A stretch of DNA of 64,000 nt from Bradyrhizobium sp. U87765 SZCCT0048 (GTDB lineage Bacteria > Pseudomonadota > Alphaproteobacteria > Rhizobiales > Xanthobacteraceae): contig NZ_JAFCMM010000003.1 of NCBI RefSeq assembly GCF_018131225.1, positions 570,001-634,000 of the forward strand. Direction: 5' to 3'. Positions within the stretch are counted from its first letter, which is position 1; each line of letters begins with the position of its first letter. The notes below the pieces were generated by a model, which worked only from the letters and a program-made list of their open reading frames with translations, was not told the origin of the DNA and searched no databases. The position numbers were made by a program, and so were the translations under genes. Shown here in pieces: positions 43,055 to 51,852 of the stretch.

Positions 43055-43840
43055 TCAGATCAGCCGCGAGGGGCCATTGCGCCAGCCGAGGCTACCCGAA
43101 ATCGCTTCCGCGACCGCGATCACCTCGGGCGCGAGCGCCAGCATGCGATCCTCCGGCATGTATTGCGAGGCGGAAGTGACGCTGATCGCCGCGATGATAT
43201 GGCGACCGGCGTCGCGGATCGGCGCGGCGACGCAGTGAATGCCGAGTTCATTCTCGGCGAGGTCGAGCGCCGCCGACTGCGCAACGTATTTCTGCATATC
43301 GCAGCGATAGGCGTCCCACGGGCGCGGCGTGCCACGGCTGCCGGTGTGGCTGAGGCCAGTGGTGTACAGCGCTTCCCACTGCGCCTCGGTCATGTCGAAC
43401 ATCAGCGCCTTGCCGACGCCGGTCAGCGCCATCGGCATGCGATGGCCGATGCGCGAACTCATCTCGAGACCGCGCTGGCCGGCAATCTTGTCGAGATAGA
43501 GCACCTCGGCCCCCTCGGGCACGCATAGATGCACGGTGTCGTGGGTGCGGGCGGACAGCGCCTCGAGGTGAGGCCGCGCCAGCTTGGCGAGCGGCACCTG
43601 CTCGCGTGCGGTGAAGCCGAGTTCGATCAGCTTGGCACCGAGAGTGTAGGTGTCGTCCTCACTGCGCAGGTAACCGGCCTTCACAAGGGCCGCCGCCAGG
43701 CGCTGGGTCGTGCTGCGGCTGAGCCCCAGGGCGCGGCTCAAAGCCGGCAGGTTGGGCACGCCGCGTGCCACCGCTTCGACCACCGCGAGACCCCGGAACA
43801 GCGTCTGCGTCCCCGCCGTACTCTCGATTGCCGTCGTCAC
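43055..43840 (-). CDS. IclR family transcriptional regulator
   Basis: A 261-residue regulator: an N-terminal winged helix (residues 15-75; NLPALSRALGLSRSTTQRLAAAL) and the C-terminal effector domain (about 80-255; RIGHRMPMALTGVGKALMF, LGIHCVAAPIRDAGRHIIAAISV). It begins with GTG, with GGAGG nine bases upstream lying inside a hairpin. Being the first gene of iclR-dgoA, it most likely controls sugar-acid use, with a 2-keto-3-deoxy acid or similar ligand. This is inferred from context. Confidence 0.9.
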   Translation of the reverse strand: MTTAIESTAGTQTLFRGLAVVEAVARGVPNLPALSRALGLSRSTTQRLAAALVKAGYLRSEDDTYTLGAKLIELGFTAREQVPLAKLARPHLEALSARTHDTVHLCVPEGAEVLYLDKIAGQRGLEMSSRIGHRMPMALTGVGKALMFDMTEAQWEALYTTGLSHTGSRGTPRPWDAYRCDMQKYVAQSAALDLAENELGIHCVAAPIRDAGRHIIAAISVTSASQYMPEDRMLALAPEVIAVAEAISGSLGWRNGPSRLI

Positions 43841-43849
43841 GTCGATGCT

Positions 43850-43897
43850 CCTCCCTCAGGTTTTGAGGGAGGATATGAGGCTGTGATCACAAGTCAA
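43850..43897 (-). promoter_or_regulatory. iclR promoter with operator-like palindrome and leader hairpin
   Basis: Minus strand: TTGACT at 43892-43897, a 16-base spacer and TATCCT at 43870-43875. The spacer contains TGTGATCACA (43882-43891). Just downstream, CCTCCCTCA/TGAGGGAGG (43864-43872 with 43850-43858) forms a perfect 9-bp hairpin whose right arm is the iclR ribosome-binding site. Confidence 0.6.
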
Positions 43898-43933
43898 TAT
43901 ATAAGCTCATGACCCGGAATATGGGTTTATGTC

Positions 43934-44719
43934 TCAGGAAACGACCTCGACGGTCTCTCCCGGACCGAGCAACCGCAGTCGGTCGGCAGACCCCAAGGCC
44001 TTGAAGGCGGCCATGAGATCCGCGCCGCTCTGGCGGAAATGGGCCCAACCGTCGTGATGCACCGGCACGATCACTGCGTCGGGAAAGGCCCGCGCCGTCT
44101 CGATGACGTCGTTGGTGTCCATGGTGAGATGGAAGGGGCCGCGGGTTTGTGCTGCGCCGGCGAATGGCAGCACGATGCCGGCCGGCAAGCGCCGCGCGAC
44201 CTCGGCGACGCCGTCGTACCAGACCGTGTCGCCGGTGATGTAGATCGGCCGGCTCGCGCCATCGTCGAACGACAGCACGAAGCCAATGACGTCGCCTGAC
44301 AGCGGCTCGATGCCGGCCGGGCCATGGCGCGCCGGCGCGGCGGTGACACGCAGACGGCGGCCGTCGGATCCGACCAGCTCGGTACTCCCCCACGGTGCGA
44401 AGCCCTCGACGCGGCCGCCGAGACGCGCGGCGCCGGCGAGCGTCGTCAGCACCCGGCCGCCGGCGGCCTGGACGGTGTCGAGGAACGCGCGGCCGCCGTG
44501 ATCGAGATTGTCGCTGTGCTGGTCGTGGCTCAGCAGCACCGCGTCGACCGCGCCGACCTGGTCGGCGCCGAGCGCGGGGCTTGCGGTCTTGGTCAGCGTC
44601 ACATGCGGCAGGGCGTAGTCGCCGGGCGCATCGAAAGTGGGGTCGGTCAGCAGGCGGAAGCCGCCGACCTCGATGACGGCGGTCGGGCCGCCGATGAGCG
44701 TGATGCGAACCGTGGTCAT
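43934..44719 (-). CDS. Metallo-beta-lactamase fold hydrolase (UlaG-like)
   Basis: A 261-residue cytoplasmic protein starting MTTVRITLIGGPTAVIEVGG. Metal ligands are in LLSHDQHSDNLDHGG (HxHxD variant, about 63-77), RHGP (about 131) and ITGDTVWYDG, with a late histidine in VPVHHDGWAHF. This is the UlaG-like branch that includes L-ascorbate-6-phosphate lactonase and N-acylphosphatidylethanolamine hydrolase relatives. Its ATG overlaps the stop of the EamA transporter gene by four bases, so they are coupled. Substrate unknown; it may act on what the transporter carries. Confidence 0.85.
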   Translation of the reverse strand: MTTVRITLIGGPTAVIEVGGFRLLTDPTFDAPGDYALPHVTLTKTASPALGADQVGAVDAVLLSHDQHSDNLDHGGRAFLDTVQAAGGRVLTTLAGAARLGGRVEGFAPWGSTELVGSDGRRLRVTAAPARHGPAGIEPLSGDVIGFVLSFDDGASRPIYITGDTVWYDGVAEVARRLPAGIVLPFAGAAQTRGPFHLTMDTNDVIETARAFPDAVIVPVHHDGWAHFRQSGADLMAAFKALGSADRLRLLGPGETVEVVS

Positions 44720-45672
44720 GCGGAAACGCCTTCTTGTGAGGTGGTCGCCGACATAGGACGCGCCGGGCTGGCCGAACGGGTGACGAGATAGATGCCGAGC
44801 GCCACCGGCACGATGCCCAGCAGGTCGCGCGCCGCGACATGCTCGCCGAGAATCATCCAGCCAAACAGCATGCCGAGTGGCGGCATCACGAAGTGGTAGG
44901 CGCTGGCGGCGGTGGCGCCGGACACCGTGAGCAGGTGAAACCAGAGCATATATGCCACGATCGAAACCAGCAGCACGAGAAAGGCGAACGCGGCGAGCAG
45001 ACGGCCGCTCGGCACGATATCGCTGACGCTCGACGTCATCGCGGCGAACGGCAGCACCGCAAGACCGCCGGCGAGATTCTGCACGCCGTTGCCGAGCCAC
45101 AGGTTGCCCTTCGGCGCCAGCAGCTTGAACAGCATGGTGCCGGCGACAATGGCGATGAGCGCTCCGACCGAAAAGGCGATCCCGACGGGACTGTCGGAGC
45201 CGACGGAGATGCGGTGGGCGACGATCACCGCGACGCCCGCGACGCCGAGCACGAGGCCGATGGCCTTGCGCCAGGTCATGCGCTCGCCGAGCACGAGCGA
45301 GGCCAGCACCGCGACGAACACCGGATTGGCGCTGACGATCAGCGCGTTCAGCCCGGCGGAAATGGTGCGCAGGCCGATGTAGCCGAGCCCGAGATAAAGC
45401 GCGTTGTTGGCGATGCCGATCACGGCAAACGCGAACACGTCGCGACGCGACAGGTCCCACGTCTCGCCGCGCAGGGCGGCGATGGCGAATACCATGAGGC
45501 CGGCGGCGAGAAAGCGGACCGTGAGGAAGATCAGCGGCGGGCAGTCGGTCACCCCGATCTTGCCGGCGACGAAGGCGCCGCTCCACAGCAGGCAGAACAC
45601 CGTGATGGAGAGCGGCAGCAGGTTGTCCCGCGGGCGGGGAGCGGAGGCGGCAAGCGAAGCGGCGGCAGACAT
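44716..45672 (-). CDS. EamA/DMT superfamily transporter
   Basis: A 318-residue inner-membrane protein with ten predicted transmembrane helices, arranged as two EamA (DUF6) repeats (about 18-145 and 165-300). Motifs include FLLWSGAFVAGKIG near the first helix and the second-repeat AYHFVMPPLGMLFGWMILGEHV. A strong GAAGGAG precedes the ATG. DMT carriers export amino acids and other metabolites; the cargo here is unknown. It is divergent from a LysR-type regulator that probably controls it, and is coupled to the downstream metallo-beta-lactamase gene. Confidence 0.9.
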   Translation of the reverse strand: MSAAASLAASAPRPRDNLLPLSITVFCLLWSGAFVAGKIGVTDCPPLIFLTVRFLAAGLMVFAIAALRGETWDLSRRDVFAFAVIGIANNALYLGLGYIGLRTISAGLNALIVSANPVFVAVLASLVLGERMTWRKAIGLVLGVAGVAVIVAHRISVGSDSPVGIAFSVGALIAIVAGTMLFKLLAPKGNLWLGNGVQNLAGGLAVLPFAAMTSSVSDIVPSGRLLAAFAFLVLLVSIVAYMLWFHLLTVSGATAASAYHFVMPPLGMLFGWMILGEHVAARDLLGIVPVALGIYLVTRSASPARPMSATTSQEGVSA

Positions 45673-45714
45673 GGCGATTCTCCTTCGCCGTCAGATCTAG
45701 AGGCGCCCCTTTCT

Positions 45715-45729
45715 ATTTGGAAATTAAAT
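45715..45729. promoter_or_regulatory. Candidate LysR box
   Basis: ATTT-GGAAATT-AAAT is a T-N11-A dyad in the AT-rich gap between the EamA gene and the divergent LysR gene, 28 bases before the LysR start, where such regulators bind. Confidence 0.5.
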
Positions 45730-45757
45730 GATAAAATATTGATCAGTGGAAAAATGA

Positions 45758-46633
45758 ATGGATCGGTCCATGCTCGATCTCGACCTGCTGCGCAGCTTTG
45801 TCTCGGTGATCGACGCCGGCGGCTTCACCCGCGCGGGCGAGCGGGTTCATCGCACCCAGTCGACCGTCAGCCAGCACATCAAGCGGCTGGAGGATGAACT
45901 CGGCTGCATCCTTCTCAACCGCGTCGGCAAGCGCGTGACGCCGACCGAGGATGGCGAGCGGCTGCTGTCCTATGCCCGGCGCCTCCTCGCCCTCGCCGAG
46001 GAAGCGCGCGACGTGCTGAGCCGCCCGGAGACCGAGGGCGCGGTGCGGCTCGGCATTCCCGAGGATTTCGCGGCCTACCGCCTGACACAGTTGCTCGCCG
46101 GCTTTGCACGTTCGCGGCCCGGTCTGCGGCTTGATGTCCGCGCCGACCAGAGCACGTTCCTGCGCCGCGACCTCGAACGCGGCGAGATCGACCTTGCGCT
46201 GCTCAAGCGCGACGCCGGCGACAAGGGCGGCATCGCGGTGTGGCCGGAACGGGTGCACTGGGTGACCAGCAAGGCGAGCCCGGTTGATCCCCAGGCGAAG
46301 TCCGTGCCGCTGATCTTCTTCCCGTCCGGATGCCTCTATCGCACCCGCGCCATCCACGCGATCGAGAGCGCCGGCCGCGGCTGGCATATGGCGTACACCA
46401 GTTCGTCGCTGGCCGGCATCCAGGCTGCGGTCGCCGCTGGCCTCGGTCTCAGCATCCTGCCCGCCATCGCAATCCAGCCGGAACACCGCGTGCTGACCAC
46501 CAGGGACGGCTTCGCTCCGATCGACAAGACCGAAGTCGCGCTGGTCGCCGCCCCCAACGCCAGCCCGGCGACGCTGCGGCTCGCGGAACGGCTCGCTGAA
46601 TATTGCGATGAGGTGCAGCGGGAGGCGGCGTGA
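45758..46633 (+). CDS. LysR family transcriptional regulator
   Basis: A 291-residue LysR-type regulator. The N-terminal helix-turn-helix (LDLLRSFVSVIDAGGFTRAGERVHRTQSTVSQHIKRLEDELG) is standard, followed by a substrate-binding domain from about residue 95 (GAVRLGIPEDFAAYRLTQLL). The ATG at 45758 and MLDLDLL at 45770 are both possible. It is divergent from the EamA/metallo-beta-lactamase pair with a T-N11-A box between, so control of that pair is the natural inference. Confidence 0.92.
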   Translation: MDRSMLDLDLLRSFVSVIDAGGFTRAGERVHRTQSTVSQHIKRLEDELGCILLNRVGKRVTPTEDGERLLSYARRLLALAEEARDVLSRPETEGAVRLGIPEDFAAYRLTQLLAGFARSRPGLRLDVRADQSTFLRRDLERGEIDLALLKRDAGDKGGIAVWPERVHWVTSKASPVDPQAKSVPLIFFPSGCLYRTRAIHAIESAGRGWHMAYTSSSLAGIQAAVAAGLGLSILPAIAIQPEHRVLTTRDGFAPIDKTEVALVAAPNASPATLRLAERLAEYCDEVQREAA

Positions 46634-46730
46634 CGTTCAAAATGTCCGACGTCGGCGAGAATCTGTACGGAAGCGGCGCAACGCGCCTCTCCGCGTTATT
46701 ACGGGGCGGCTCAGCGCCGACAGTGGAAGC

Positions 46731-47429
46731 TCAATAACACCGCGACGCCGCGATCGCGTGCAGCTTGGTGTCGCCCAGCACATGGGCGGTGAAAGCGAGC
46801 GAGCGGAAGATCGCCGCGAAGGCGCGGTCGCGGATGCTGAGGCCGCCGGCATAGGCGCCGAACGCCGGCATGACCGCGCGTTCGCCGTCGCAGGCAAAAC
46901 AGCGCCGGTCGATGGCGCGGCCGCGTGTCGGTACCCGCGCCTTGGGATGCAGATGGCCGGCGATCTCCCCGACCGCGCCGGTCGGCTCGTGCCGGAACAC
47001 CAGCGGCCCGATGGAAACCTCATGGGCCACCGTGCCGCCGATGTCCGGCGGCAGCGCCGGATCGTGATTGCCGGCGATCCAGATCCAGTCGCGGCCAACC
47101 TGCAGCGCGTCGACCACGGCACGGTCCGGCGCGGCGAGACGCTCATGTGCATCGCGATCATGAAAGCTGTCGCCCAGCGCGATCACCGTCTTCGGATTGT
47201 AACGCGCCACCGCGGCGGCGAGGCGCGCCAGGGTCGCGGGGGTATCGTAGGGCGGCAGCAGCACGCCGCGCGCGGCGAAGCTCGAGCCCTTCTCCAGATG
47301 CATGTCGGACACGACCAGCAGCCGCTCCGCCTCCCAGACGAACACGCCGGAAACGTCGGCGACGAGATCGATGCCGGCGACCCGGATCGATGCCGGCGGG
47401 CGATGGGCGAGCGCTGTTCCTGCGCTCAT
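46731..47429 (-). CDS. pdeM: Ligase-associated DNA damage response endonuclease PdeM
   Basis: A 232-residue calcineurin-like phosphoesterase with all metal motifs: LVVSDMHLEKG, ALGDSFHD, IAGNHDP and EIAGHLHPKAR. It belongs to the PdeM family that accompanies an Lhr-type helicase, an exonuclease and an ATP-dependent ligase in many Proteobacteria. ATG 47429 (MSAGTALAHRPP) is preferred to the longer frame from 47591, which is mostly arginine-rich filler. It lies 94 bases downstream of the helicase gene in the same direction. Its exact nucleic-acid substrate is not settled. Confidence 0.9.
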   Translation of the reverse strand: MSAGTALAHRPPASIRVAGIDLVADVSGVFVWEAERLLVVSDMHLEKGSSFAARGVLLPPYDTPATLARLAAAVARYNPKTVIALGDSFHDRDAHERLAAPDRAVVDALQVGRDWIWIAGNHDPALPPDIGGTVAHEVSIGPLVFRHEPTGAVGEIAGHLHPKARVPTRGRAIDRRCFACDGERAVMPAFGAYAGGLSIRDRAFAAIFRSLAFTAHVLGDTKLHAIAASRCY

Positions 47430-47523
47430 GGCTGCCGTCTCGCGGCGCAGGCACGCGCCGGCGCACGGCCGAACGCCGCCACCATTCCCCTCGCCCGATC
47501 GCACTCCGTTCGCCGCCTGGGCC

Positions 47524-50076
47524 TCACGACATCGCTTCCTTGACCAGGTCCTCGGCCGCTTCCGCCAGAAGCTCGTCCGAGGCTTCGCCATAGACGGCCT
47601 CGCGGCCGATTTCCAGCATCACCGGAACCGCGAGCGGCGACACCTTGTCGAGGGCGCGATGGGTGATATGGCGCTGGATCCGCAACAGCATATCACTGAG
47701 TCGGCGCAGATCGAGAAGCCCCGTGGCGGCGTCCGCCCGCGCCGCGCGCAGCAGCACATGATCGGCCTGGTGCTTGCGCAGCACATCGTAGACGAGATCG
47801 GTCGAAAACAGCACCTGGCGACGGCTCTTGTCCTCGCCGGTGAAACGGCGCGGGATCAGCCCCGAGATGACGGCGCAGCTGCGGAAGGTGCGCTTCATCA
47901 ACGCCGACTCGGCGAGCCAGGCCTCGAGATCGTCACCGAGCATGTCCGGATCGAACAGTGCGTTGAGATCGAGCTGGCCACGCGCGATTGCCGCTGACAT
48001 GTCGCCGACCGCCCAGATCGCCAGCGCGTATTCGTTGGCGACGAAGCCGAGCGGATGAATGCGCGCGCGCTCCATCCGCCGCGTCAGCAGCATGCCGAGT
48101 GTCTGGTGCGCAAGGCGGCCCTCGAACGGATAGCACACGAAGTAGTGCCGGCCGCGCGGGAACGTCTCGACCACCAGTTCGCGCGGCCCGGGCACGCGCG
48201 ACAGCTTGAGCTGCAGCTGCAGCCATTCGCGCACCTGATCCGGCAGGCCGCGCCACGCGCGCTGATCGGCGAGCAGCAGCCGCACCCGTTCCGCGAGGTA
48301 GGTCGACAGCGGAAACTTGCCGCCCGCATAGGATGGCACCTTGGCGTCGGCATCGTTGGCGCGGGAGACGTAGACTTCGTCCTCCATCATCGCCTCGTAG
48401 CGGACGATCTCGCCGCCGAACACGAAGGTATCGCCGGGCACGAGCCCCTCGATGAAATACTCCTCGATCTCGCCGAGCAGCCGGCCGCCGCGGGCGATGG
48501 CACCGGTGGCGCCGCTGCCGCGATGGCGCGAACGCACCAGCCGGACTTTCAGCATCTGCTCTTCGACGATGGTGCCGACATTCAGGCGGTAGCTCTGCCG
48601 CACCGCCGGATTGGCGACACGCCAGCGGCCCTCCTTGTCGAGCTTGATGCGGGCGAAGCGCTCATAGGTCTTCAGCGCATAGCCGCCGGTGGCGACGAAT
48701 TCGACGACATCGTCGAAATCACGCCGCGACAGCTCCGCATAGGGCGCCGCCGCGCGCACCTCGTCGTACAGCTCGTCGGCGAGGAACGGCGCCGCGCAGG
48801 CGCAGCCGAGGACATGCTGCGCCAGCACGTCGAGCCCACCGGTGCGCGACGGCGGCGTATCCTGCGCATTCTCGGCGATGGCGTCGATGGCGACGCGGCA
48901 TTCCAGCACCTCGAAACGATTGGCCGGCACCAGTACCGCGCGCGACGGTTCGTCGAGGCGGTGATTGGCACGGCCGATGCGCTGGATCAGCCGCGACGCG
49001 CCCTTCGGCGCCCCGACATTGATCACAAGATCGATGTCGCCCCAGTCGATGCCGAGGTCGAGCGAGGAGGTGCAGACCACGCCGCGCAGCCGCCCCGCGG
49101 CCATGGCGTCCTCGACCTTGCGGCGCTGGGCGACGTCGAGCGAGCCGTGATGCAGCGCAATCGGAAGCGCGTCGTCGTTGATACGCCACAGCTCCTGGAA
49201 CAGCATCTCCGCCTGGCTGCGCGTGTTGACGAACATCAGCGAGGTCTTGTTGCGCTTGACGAGATCGTAGATCTCGGCGAGCGCATGACGCGCCGAATGC
49301 CCGGCCCATGGCAGCCGCTCGCGGGTGTCGAGCATCTCCACCACCGGAGCGGCGCCGCCGTCGGCGATCACGAGATCGGCCATCCGCGTCTCGCCAGCGA
49401 CCTGCGGCACGAGATAGCGGCGCAGCGAATCCGGGTCCGCCACGGTGGCCGACAGGCCGGTGGTGGCAAGCTGCGGCGCGAGGCGGAACAGCCGCGCGAG
49501 GCCGAGCGACAACAGGTCGCCGCGCTTCGACGTCACCAGTGCATGCAGCTCGTCGAGCACCACCCGGCGCAGCGACGAGAACAGGTAGGGTGCATCGTCC
49601 GAGGCCAGCAGCAGCGCGAGCTGCTCGGGGGTCGTGAGCAAAATATCCGGCGGATACTTGCGCTGGCGCTGGCGACGCGACACCGGCGTGTCACCGGTGC
49701 GGGTCTCGACACGCACCGGCAGCGCCATCTCGGCGATCGGCGCCTCGAGGTTGCGCGCGATGTCGACGGCGAGCGCCTTGAGCGGCGAGATGTAGAGGGT
49801 GTGCAGCCCGTCGCTGCGGGTGATGCCCCGCCCGGTCGATACGACGCGCCCGCGGGTCTGCCCGTCGCCGACGAGATCGACCAGGGTCGGCAGAAAGCCG
49901 GCGAGCGTCTTGCCGGCCCCCGTCGGCGCGATCAGCAGCGACGAGCGGCCTTCATGCGCCTTGCGCAGCAGCGCGAGCTGATGCGCCCGCGGCGTCCAGC
50001 CGCGCCCGGCGAACCAGCGCGCGAACGCATCGGGCAGTGTGGAAAGATCGATCAATGAATTGGCGGCGAGGCTCAC
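47524..50076 (-). CDS. Ligase-associated DEXH-box DNA helicase (Lhr-type)
   Basis: An 850-residue superfamily 2 helicase of the Lhr group. Walker A is APTGAGKT (about 50-57), motif II is LDELHAL, motif III SATVADP and motif VI QRIGRANHR; the Lhr winged-helix/core extension follows from about residue 400 to the end. It starts at GTG 50076 (MSLAANSLIDLSTLP); the frame extends to 50208 but only into non-family sequence. Family members unwind DNA 3' to 5' and are linked to repair. The ligase-associated partners are split here: PdeM is downstream, while the exonuclease and ligase lie 3 kb away on the other strand. Confidence 0.93.
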   Translation of the reverse strand: MSLAANSLIDLSTLPDAFARWFAGRGWTPRAHQLALLRKAHEGRSSLLIAPTGAGKTLAGFLPTLVDLVGDGQTRGRVVSTGRGITRSDGLHTLYISPLKALAVDIARNLEAPIAEMALPVRVETRTGDTPVSRRQRQRKYPPDILLTTPEQLALLLASDDAPYLFSSLRRVVLDELHALVTSKRGDLLSLGLARLFRLAPQLATTGLSATVADPDSLRRYLVPQVAGETRMADLVIADGGAAPVVEMLDTRERLPWAGHSARHALAEIYDLVKRNKTSLMFVNTRSQAEMLFQELWRINDDALPIALHHGSLDVAQRRKVEDAMAAGRLRGVVCTSSLDLGIDWGDIDLVINVGAPKGASRLIQRIGRANHRLDEPSRAVLVPANRFEVLECRVAIDAIAENAQDTPPSRTGGLDVLAQHVLGCACAAPFLADELYDEVRAAAPYAELSRRDFDDVVEFVATGGYALKTYERFARIKLDKEGRWRVANPAVRQSYRLNVGTIVEEQMLKVRLVRSRHRGSGATGAIARGGRLLGEIEEYFIEGLVPGDTFVFGGEIVRYEAMMEDEVYVSRANDADAKVPSYAGGKFPLSTYLAERVRLLLADQRAWRGLPDQVREWLQLQLKLSRVPGPRELVVETFPRGRHYFVCYPFEGRLAHQTLGMLLTRRMERARIHPLGFVANEYALAIWAVGDMSAAIARGQLDLNALFDPDMLGDDLEAWLAESALMKRTFRSCAVISGLIPRRFTGEDKSRRQVLFSTDLVYDVLRKHQADHVLLRAARADAATGLLDLRRLSDMLLRIQRHITHRALDKVSPLAVPVMLEIGREAVYGEASDELLAEAAEDLVKEAMS

Positions 50077-50258
50077 ATGATGACAGGTAGGCGCTGACCG
50101 AGCCAGGGTCGAGCGATTTCCTGCCGCACCCCCGCCTACGCGCAGCAGCTGTTGAAATATACAGAAACAACAAAAGGTTGCATTGTGGCCCAGATACAAC
50201 AGACACAATCAGCCGCACTGATTACGGTTCCAACATATTTGGAAATGGGAATTCTTTC

Positions 50259-51680
50259 ATGAAACCGTATTTGACGATGGCCATGCTGGCCGTCAGTGCA
50301 ACCGCAACCCATGCAGCCGACCTTTCCACCAGGGCCCCCTATTACAAAGCGCCACTCGCACAGGTCTACGACTGGACGGGCTTTTATGCTGGCGTGAACG
50401 TCGGCGTCGGCGTTGGCCAGAACAAGGCGACGAACGCCACGCCCGCCACGAACAACGCTTCGTTTTTCAATCTCTCGCCGATGGGCGCCGCCGGCGGCGG
50501 CCAGCTCGGCTACAACTATCAGTTCGGACATTGGGTCGTCGGCGCCGAAGCGGATATCCAGGGCATCACCGTCGAACAATCGAGCACTCCGGCGATTTGC
50601 GCGACCAACTGCCGTGGGAATGGACAATTGCTGTCGTGGTTCGGCACGGTCCGCGGACGTGTGGGGTATGCGACGGGCCCGGTGCTGAGCTACGTCACCG
50701 GCGGCTTCGCCTATGGTGATGTCAAGACCAGTGAGCTGCTGGTCATCGGCGGCGTTCCCGGCACATTCCAGAATGAGCAGACCCGAACCGGCTGGACGCT
50801 GGGCAGCGGCGTCGAGGCCGCGCTCGGCGGCAACTGGACCGGCAAGATCGAATATCTCTATGTCGACCTCGGCCGCACGTCCGACACCTTCGTGCTCGGC
50901 GGCGCCACCCGGGTACTCAGTTCGGACATCCGTGAACACGTCTTCCGCGCCGGTCTGAACTATCGCTTCGGCGGCAACGCCACGACAGTCTTCGCGTCGG
51001 CTCCCGCCGACTGGCGCGGCTTCTATCTCGGTGCCAATGCCGGCTCCGGCATCTCCCGCGATCGCTTCACGCAGACGATTCCTGCCGGAGGAATCAATGA
51101 AAGCTTCACCACACAGGCGCGTGGCTTCCTCGGCGGCGTGCAGGCCGGTTACAACTGGCAAGCCACGAGCTGGGTGTTCGGCCTCGAAGCCGACTTCCAG
51201 GGATCGACGCAGAAGGATGACCGGATCTGCCTCGTCAATTGTCTCCAACCGTTCACGCTGCAGGACACTGAAAAGCTGCCATGGTTCGGCACCGTCCGCG
51301 GCCGGATTGGCTACGACATCGGTCAGACGTTGTTTTACGTGACGGGCGGCCTTGCTTACGGCCAGACGAAAACGACCATTACCGAAACCTTCGTCGGCAC
51401 GACCAACGTGACGTCGCTGAGCCACACCAGGACCGGCTGGACGGCGGGCGGCGGCATCGAATCGCCGCTCGAGTTCCTCGGCTGGTTCGGCAGGAACTGG
51501 ACTGCCAAGACCGAGTATCTCTATGTCGATCTCGGATCGAACTCCGACAGTTACAACACCACGCGCACCGGTTTTCCGAATGCGCCCATCGGCCACACCT
51601 ATGCGAATGCGACGCGGGAACACATCTTCCGCACCGGCCTGAACTATCATTTCAACACGCCGGTGATCGCAAAGTACTGA
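50259..51680 (+). CDS. Outer membrane protein, tandem fusion of two 8-stranded barrels
   Basis: A 473-residue outer membrane protein: signal peptide (1-20, MKPYLTMAMLAVSATATHAA) and two homologous barrels, residues about 39-238 and 251-466. Matching blocks recur in order: DWTGFYAGVNVG/DWRGFYLGANAG; WFGTVRGRVGY/WFGTVRGRIGY; SYVTGGFAYG/FYVTGGLAYG; IEYLYVDLG/TEYLYVDLG; REHVFRAGLNYRF/REHIFRTGLNYHF. Each barrel also has a C-x3-C pair (114/118 and 324/328) in an apparent outer loop. Single-barrel relatives are Omp25/Omp31-type porin-like proteins of about 220-260 residues. A duplicated chain of this kind, ending with an AKY C-terminus instead of a typical terminal aromatic, is unusual. Confidence 0.85.
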   Translation: MKPYLTMAMLAVSATATHAADLSTRAPYYKAPLAQVYDWTGFYAGVNVGVGVGQNKATNATPATNNASFFNLSPMGAAGGGQLGYNYQFGHWVVGAEADIQGITVEQSSTPAICATNCRGNGQLLSWFGTVRGRVGYATGPVLSYVTGGFAYGDVKTSELLVIGGVPGTFQNEQTRTGWTLGSGVEAALGGNWTGKIEYLYVDLGRTSDTFVLGGATRVLSSDIREHVFRAGLNYRFGGNATTVFASAPADWRGFYLGANAGSGISRDRFTQTIPAGGINESFTTQARGFLGGVQAGYNWQATSWVFGLEADFQGSTQKDDRICLVNCLQPFTLQDTEKLPWFGTVRGRIGYDIGQTLFYVTGGLAYGQTKTTITETFVGTTNVTSLSHTRTGWTAGGGIESPLEFLGWFGRNWTAKTEYLYVDLGSNSDSYNTTRTGFPNAPIGHTYANATREHIFRTGLNYHFNTPVIAKY

Positions 51681-51703
51681 TCGCCGCAGAACGGCAGCAG
51701 CGT

Positions 51704-51727
51704 CCCCGGCCTCATGCCGGGGTTTTG
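51704..51727 (+). terminator. Terminator of the outer membrane protein gene
   Basis: CCCCGGC-CTCAT-GCCGGGG followed by TTTTGT, 23 bases past the stop codon. Confidence 0.85.
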
Positions 51728-51759
51728 TCCGATGCATCCGATAGAGCTGCGCCCAACGG

Positions 51760-51794
51760 AAAAGGGCGCGCCGCGATGGCCGCGACGCGCCCTT
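51760..51794 (-). terminator. Terminator hairpin of the small transcript
   Basis: Minus strand AAGGGCGCG (51786-51794) pairs with CGCGCCCTT (51762-51770), with an inner CGCG/CGCG stem, ending in TTTT. The T-run is short, so efficiency is uncertain. Confidence 0.6.
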
Positions 51795-51852
51795 CCCTTC
51801 TATCTCGCTGGTCCAGGCGCCGAGGGCGCCCACCGGCTGCTCTCAAAGGAGC

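Noticed and set aside
47430..47591. N-terminal extension of PdeM
   Set aside because: The extra 54 residues are Arg/Gly-rich and overlap the end of the helicase gene; the phosphoesterase family begins near MSAGTALAHR.
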